NCBI GenBank assembly: GCA_023897205.1
Contig: JAHWDD010000003.1
Span: 2,359,665-2,423,664 of the forward strand
Direction of reading: 5' to 3'
Origin: Exophiala sp. HKRS030
Lineage: Eukaryota; Ascomycota; Eurotiomycetes; Chaetothyriales; Herpotrichiellaceae
DNA: 64,000 nucleotides
Each line of letters starts with the position of its first letter. Position 1 is the first letter of the stretch. Under the pieces are notes generated by a model. That model ran no database searches and was not told the origin of the DNA. It worked only from the letters and a program-made list of their open reading frames with translations. Shown one piece after another: positions 58,901 through 64,000 of this stretch. A program made the translations under genes and the position numbers.

Positions 58901-60904
58901 ATGGCTTCTCCTATACCTCCAGATCCCTACAACACCCTGGGTGTGACGAAAGATGCCGAACTGTCGGCAATCCGCAGCGCTCACCGTAAACTTGCTCTCA
59001 AATTCCACCCTGATCGAATACAGGATGAAGTGCTCCGGGAAAAGGGCAAAGATGAATTTCAAAAGATCCAACAGGCTTACGAGATTCTGAGTGATCCTGT
59101 CAAGAGGCAGCGGTATGATGATAAAATACGACTGGCAGAGTTGAGGAAGGAGGCCATGACGAGAGACCCACCACCATCTACCACGAGAGCTTATCCTATG
59201 AGAACTGCGTCGCAAGCTACCCCCTCATCTACGAGAGAATATCGGGAAGACGGAAACTTCTACGAAGAAGTTCGTCAACCCAGGAACGCAGCACCTTACG
59301 ATTACCATGATCCATACGATGAGCCTGCTCCTCGGCCGACCGGTCGAAAGTACAGCGAGTACGAGAAACGAGCACCACCACCTGCTCGGCCAGCTGAGAA
59401 GACGAAGAAATCTTCTAGTGTGACCTCGGGCATGATGGCTGCGGCCTTTGCTGCTACACTGAAGAGTCGAGCAGAGAAGACGAGGAATAGTAGAGCAGAT
59501 GAACGGAGGACGGACAAAGAGAAGAAGCGTGAGAGAAGCGACAAAATGCACACCCGCAGGACTGCCTACGTTGAAGACACCGACAGCGATTTTGATGTCC
59601 AGGAGATTAGGCCTTCGTTAAAGACTACTCCTCGTTCGAAAACGACATCTCATTTCGAACCCGTGGCGGAGACTGCGCGAAAAGCATCAGCGCGGCCAGC
59701 TCGAACCCGTGACTACGACGAAGACAGCGATGACAAGTGGGAGAAACATCATGAAGAGAGTAAAGCTTATATGGCAAAGGCGACAAACCGCCCAAGCCTC
59801 GATAGGTCTGGCTCAGATGCGATGTACTATTGGAATTCAAGCAACAACAGGCGAAGCAGCGAAAGTGAGAGACGGCCTGATTCTTCCAAGGGCCGCAGGA
59901 CGCATCTCGATGACTATCTTGCTCCGCAATTCACGAAATCGACCTCGTCCCCTTCCGATCTCCGAGCCCGTGTCGAAGAGCGGGTACCACGGTCTTCTGT
60001 TGGTGTCACCCGCGACCGGGGCCGCGATCGAGACCGGGACCGAGACCGCGAGCGAGAGAAGGATAGGGATCGTGAATGGGAGCGGGAGAGGGAGCGAGAA
60101 AGAGATCGAGATCATCGCAAGATGGTGCCACCTAGCCTACATCGCGCCCAGACTGCACCGATGCCCAAGGCTGGCACTAGAAGAGAACAGGGCACTAGCA
60201 AAGGGTCCAACCTCAAGCACAGTGAGACCCAGCTACATGATTCAGGCTATGGGAGTAGTTCCAGCCCACACACTCCCGAGATGAGAGATGAAAGCCCGCC
60301 TAGGGCGGCCAAGACCCGCACCAAGTATCAGGTCAAACAAGAAGTCGAGGGCGATGAAAGCATGCGAAGCCATCGTGTCAACAAAATTTACGACGAATAT
60401 GATGAACCGCGTGAACCGCGTTTTGGCCGAGGATACCACCGAAGTCCGGAGTCTACAATCAGAGAGCCAGCTCCGCGAGAATCCGAGCGTCGCAAGGACA
60501 AACCTGAACGTCCCAAGGTTGATACCACAAGTCGCTCCAAGTCGTCTCGTGGAGCTTCGTTGATGTCTTCAATGACAAACCCGCCTCCCGTACGAAGAAG
60601 TGGCTCCGGTCGCTTCGAGGACGTACCTTCTCCTCGCTCTCCACGAGACACGCCTCCTGTGTCGCGTCACAATAGCGGGCGCGAAAAGTTGTTTGCTGAA
60701 CTCTCCCCGGATGAGCGCGAAGTCCCTCGCTACAGCAGACCGTATTCGTCTGACAAGATCAACACCCCCTCAAGACGTGAGCCAATCTATAACAGCTATG
60801 CACGGGAACCAGCCGACTATCGCGACAATGAGTACAGCCCACGCTTCCGTGAGTCGCCACGTACTACTACCCGACGACCCTCTGTCAGTGTCGGAGGTTA
60901 TTAA
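58901..60904 (+). CDS. J-domain (DnaJ/Hsp40 type III) protein with disordered tail
   Basis: Single exon, 667 residues. The J domain occupies about residues 8-75 (DPYNTLGVTKDAELSAIRSA, then the HPD tripeptide in KFHPDRIQ and EFQKIQQAYEILSDPVKRQR). It should stimulate an Hsp70. There is no Gly/Phe region or zinc-binding domain. The rest is highly charged and disordered, with an Arg/Asp/Glu dipeptide run around residues 370-405, like spliceosomal or nuclear proteins. The exact partner is unknown. Confidence 0.92.
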   Translation: MASPIPPDPYNTLGVTKDAELSAIRSAHRKLALKFHPDRIQDEVLREKGKDEFQKIQQAYEILSDPVKRQRYDDKIRLAELRKEAMTRDPPPSTTRAYPMRTASQATPSSTREYREDGNFYEEVRQPRNAAPYDYHDPYDEPAPRPTGRKYSEYEKRAPPPARPAEKTKKSSSVTSGMMAAAFAATLKSRAEKTRNSRADERRTDKEKKRERSDKMHTRRTAYVEDTDSDFDVQEIRPSLKTTPRSKTTSHFEPVAETARKASARPARTRDYDEDSDDKWEKHHEESKAYMAKATNRPSLDRSGSDAMYYWNSSNNRRSSESERRPDSSKGRRTHLDDYLAPQFTKSTSSPSDLRARVEERVPRSSVGVTRDRGRDRDRDRDREREKDRDREWERERERERDRDHRKMVPPSLHRAQTAPMPKAGTRREQGTSKGSNLKHSETQLHDSGYGSSSSPHTPEMRDESPPRAAKTRTKYQVKQEVEGDESMRSHRVNKIYDEYDEPREPRFGRGYHRSPESTIREPAPRESERRKDKPERPKVDTTSRSKSSRGASLMSSMTNPPPVRRSGSGRFEDVPSPRSPRDTPPVSRHNSGREKLFAELSPDEREVPRYSRPYSSDKINTPSRREPIYNSYAREPADYRDNEYSPRFRESPRTTTRRPSVSVGGY

Positions 60905-61996
60905 AAAATCATTGAAATAGGTGGCAATCGACTCTGGCCACGCTATCCCATAACGGTCCTCTCACTCCTTTATTGGCCTACCAACTGGTAGCCGATTTAC
61001 TTCAAGTACATACGTTGGGCGGCCTTGCACCGTCCATTTCTACTTTGTTTTACCAGTTTGGAAGTATAGTGACGGTGGGCTCGAGATCAGGTACAGGAAG
61101 GGGGGATGAATCGTGGGAGCCATGGAAGCTGCGGCAGTTCGTATCGAAGGACTAATATATTTGCATCTGAGGTTGGTTGGATTCCAAAGCCCAGGTCGAC
61201 AGGACAGATTTTCAGAGCCAATACAAGAGTATGGGGTCTCTCACGATCAGTATGAACTGTCTCATTTGCTCAGACTCGGCGTTGTACATTCCTACATAGC
61301 ATTCCCCCTGGGAATTGATGAGTAACGAAATGAAATCAACGTATTCCGCAAAGACATGGACAACTTGGTAGCTGAGCCGAGCTCATTGACATCTCGGCGC
61401 ACGTCAAAACCAGAAAGGGAGATGTCCATCTTTATTACTCAGTGTTACTGTTGCACTTCTTCTCGTTGTGGTTCAAACATGGTGTTGAAGTCGATTGGCT
61501 GAAGTACCGAGATGTTGGAACATTTGCCAAGTGGTTTGTTGACATGGATTATGCATTAAGCGAAACGGGGTCGGCGACGCTGTAGCAGCATGTAATCTTT
61601 ACCTTCGTGTTTCAAGTGCAATACCCTTTGTTGCTCAAATATTGCTGAGTTATCCAGCTTGCATTGTTCCAACACTACACTTACGAGCATCAGACTTCGA
61701 TCGATACCCATTGCTCGACTTGAGTTGCGCGAATCTGTCACTCCTGCCTGCTGCTTCGCCCCTTCTGCCGCAAACAGCGCATGTGCACGCCCCCCTCGAT
61801 TTGACAATAACCCCTGCGAATTGTCTTGCACAAACCCGCATCTTCCTCGTCCAGACTGACACGACAAGTCTCCGAGTGGGCTGCAGCGTCGATCGCGTTA
61901 GACTTGCATGGCCAGTGCGATTGGTCCTACATGGCGCTTTCACCCTGAGTTGAGGGGAAGCCCATCGAGCGAGCTGGAAACTAGGTAATATCACAA
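60905..61996. other. intergenic region
   Basis: 3' flank of the J-domain gene and promoter of the CAAX-protein gene. No gene or repeat of note. Confidence 0.4.
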
Positions 61997-63701
61997 ATGG
62001 CAGGGGTTGCTTCTGCGGGACCACCGCCCGCCATCGTCAACGGAACAAAGAATGGCTATGATGTTGTTGGTCCTGCGACTCAAGAGGTGAGCTCTAGGAG
62101 GTGGCCCGTTAGACATAGAACACTGACACGCGATTCTCTAGAACTCAACATCAACCAAAACCCGTCCGTCCGGTCTGCGCCAGAATTCTAATGGCTCTGC
62201 ACGGACGCCGCTCTCAAGTCTCGCACCGAATCGCAAGGACAGCGGCAGCATAGGTCGCACTTCTCATAACAGGGTAGAGGAACTGGGACAGTCTGGAGGC
62301 TCGTTAGTACGGAGTGGGAGTGAGTCGGACAGCTTGCTCGATCTCTACAACCAGAGCAGTGGAAACGTTAGTCGACAAAACGTCAGTCGGCAGAACAACC
62401 AGGGTGATAATGACATCCCCGAAAACATGTACCGACCGCGGGAAGATGACCCTGAGGGCTGGATTCACCGGGACAAACTTGCTAAAATCGAGAGCGAAGA
62501 ATTGCAGGCTGCCGGAATAAATCTGGCAAATGCACGACGCACCGGAAACAAGAACACGAGGAGAGAGACAAGTCGGGGTCGGCGAAGCGAGGAGCGTGGA
62601 CATTCGGGCAAAGGTGAGCCGGATGAGACAAGACCTCAGCCACAAGACGAAGAGGACGAACGAAACAATTGGGATTTCCGCACCCCGGAGGAGATAGCCG
62701 CAGACCAAACACCCTCTCCCATATATTCCAATCCCATCTTGAAAAAGTCGGGCTCGAAAATCCCGGTTCTCACGTCAAGCCCTCTGCCGATCCCACACGA
62801 GAGAATTGAGCGAGATACACCTTTGAACAGGAAACGCACTATCAGTAATAGTATGAGCCCTGAAGATGGCATACCTGTGTTGAAGACACGCATGCGAAGA
62901 GGGAGCGCGGGGAGCGCGGGTATGCAAGACGAAAGCGAATCACTTGCAACAACGCCCGTATTTGCCAACGGTACCAAACTGTCTAGTGCAAAACAATCAT
63001 CACCAACGAAGGCGAAGGCGAAGACAGGCCAGTCATCTCCGCCAGAAACATCTGCCGGAAAGAAGGCGACTGGTTCAGCAGCGACGCGAAAGACGTCTGC
63101 AAATGCAAAGAATGGCGCAACACCTTCACCCAACCAAAGACCGGGGACGAGATCAGGAGAGTTAGACAGACCTCGGACTGCGATAAACAGACCTGAAGGA
63201 GACCCTCCTTGGTTGGCCACCATGTACAAACCAGACCCGATGTTACCACCAGATCAGCAGATCATTCCTACTCATGCTCGAAGGCAACAGCAGGCTCAAT
63301 GGCAAGATTCTGGGGCCATTCCTAGCACATATGATCGAAACTTCTCACCGTTGGCGATCCACAGCCCTTCGATCTCCAAAGGAGCATCTCCAATTTTACA
63401 GTCGGCTCCATCGCCCGTCGATGAGCGGGATGCTGAACGGGACGGCGCGTCTTGGCCCCTTAAACCTGTCGCCAGTCCAAATATGAGACATGCGACAAGT
63501 CCTAGGCCTGGCACGAGCGGAAGTACGAATGGTGGTTACAGCACGATGCCCAGAGTGGCAAGTCCCGCAATCATGCACAGCCCAAGGATGGGCAATATTT
63601 CGACTGTGCCAGGCCAGCCGACCACAGTGCAACGGATAGAGCACCAAGACGAGGACGCGATGGTGAAGGATAAGAGCTGCGGGTGTTGTGTTGTCATGTA
63701 G
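61997..63701 (+). CDS. CAAX-tailed, disordered protein, candidate TeaR/Mod5-like cell-end marker
   Basis: Exons 61997-62086 and 62142-63701 give 549 residues. The protein is mostly Ser/Pro/Arg-rich and disordered. A conserved-looking segment, DDPEGWIHRDKLAKIESEEL, lies near residue 150. The C-terminus CGCCVVM ends in a CAAX box (CVVM) preceded by further cysteines, predicting prenylation plus palmitoylation and thus plasma-membrane attachment. This layout fits TeaR of Aspergillus (functional counterpart of fission-yeast Mod5), which anchors polarity markers at hyphal tips. The identification rests on layout and memory of the family, not on alignment. Confidence 0.7.
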
Positions 63702-64000
63702 GATTCACGATTTGAAGGGTCTGGCGGTGATCTTCGCAGCCCAAGCGGTTGATTTTCATTTGTTCATGGACGGAGATACCTTTTTTTTTGCTATTGATTC
63801 TTGATGCAATTTTAGCGGGAGTGACCTTGGGAGTGACCCGACTGGGAAGCGCAAGGCTTGGGAGTTAGTCATAAGTCCTCTTTCTTCTTCTTGTCTATCA
63901 ATATCATTACTGGATTAGTTGTTGGAGAACATAGGTGCGTGTGCGACACGAGTACCAAGGAAAGCAGAAGAACCAGATTGATGAAAACCCATGAGAGGAG
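63702..64000. other. 3' flank to window end
   Basis: Downstream of the CAAX-protein gene, with a T run near 63781. No feature is supported. Confidence 0.4.

Overview
The window is nuclear DNA of a filamentous ascomycete (Pezizomycotina). Evidence: many genes with 50-80 nt introns carrying GTGAGT/GTAAGT-like donors and CTAAC-like branch sites, Zn2Cys6 regulators, a HET-domain gene, pacC and rac1. An affiliation near Eurotiomycetes/Chaetothyriales is only an impression. I re-spliced the multi-exon genes by eye; exon boundaries come from reading frame plus splice consensus, and no transcript data were available.

Layout. (1) 288-13104 is a compact amino-acid catabolic cluster: mitochondrial P5C dehydrogenase (+), aspartate-aminotransferase family enzyme (-), mitochondrial carrier (-), peroxisome-tagged sarcosine/pipecolate-oxidase-like flavoenzyme (+), proline-dehydrogenase family enzyme (+) and a Zn2Cys6 regulator (+). 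The PRODH-family enzyme has Cys where proline-specific enzymes have Tyr and hydroxyproline dehydrogenases have Ser. With an aminotransferase next to P5CDH, this suggests hydroxyproline (or an N-methylated proline derivative) as the real substrate: imino acid -> (hydroxy)P5C -> (hydroxy)glutamate in the mitochondrion, export by the carrier, and transamination outside. (2) 13875-21024 holds a RelA/SpoT-synthetase-domain protein, a Nudix hydrolase, a HET-domain protein and a second, paralogous Nudix hydrolase: a possible nucleotide-signalling/incompatibility island. (3) 21698-28463 is housekeeping: Mediator Med10 (with an unusual N-terminal extension), an Ark/Prk-type kinase, a Nop6-like RRM protein and Rac1. 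(4) 30650-45501 is regulatory: a fungal_trans_2-like protein, a large Asg1-like Zn2Cys6 factor, PacC (with three PacC core sites just upstream) and an Spp1/Cps40-like PHD protein of the Set1 complex. (5) 46182-48277 is a decayed pair: a frameshifted secreted alpha/beta hydrolase and a broken Zn2Cys6 gene in divergent orientation. (6) 48970-54392: a Gid4/Vid24-domain protein, a small MGCC-starting protein and an ABM-family mini-protein. (7) 54393-58900 is a 4.5-kb gene-free stretch, followed by a J-domain protein and a CAAX-tailed polarity-protein candidate.

The most interesting candidates are the cluster in (1), with its substrate-switch residue, split compartments, and a carrier gene containing a 12-nt microexon and a GC-AG intron, and the RelA/SpoT-Nudix-HET-Nudix neighbourhood in (2). 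No CRISPR array, rRNA, tRNA or intact transposon was recognised.
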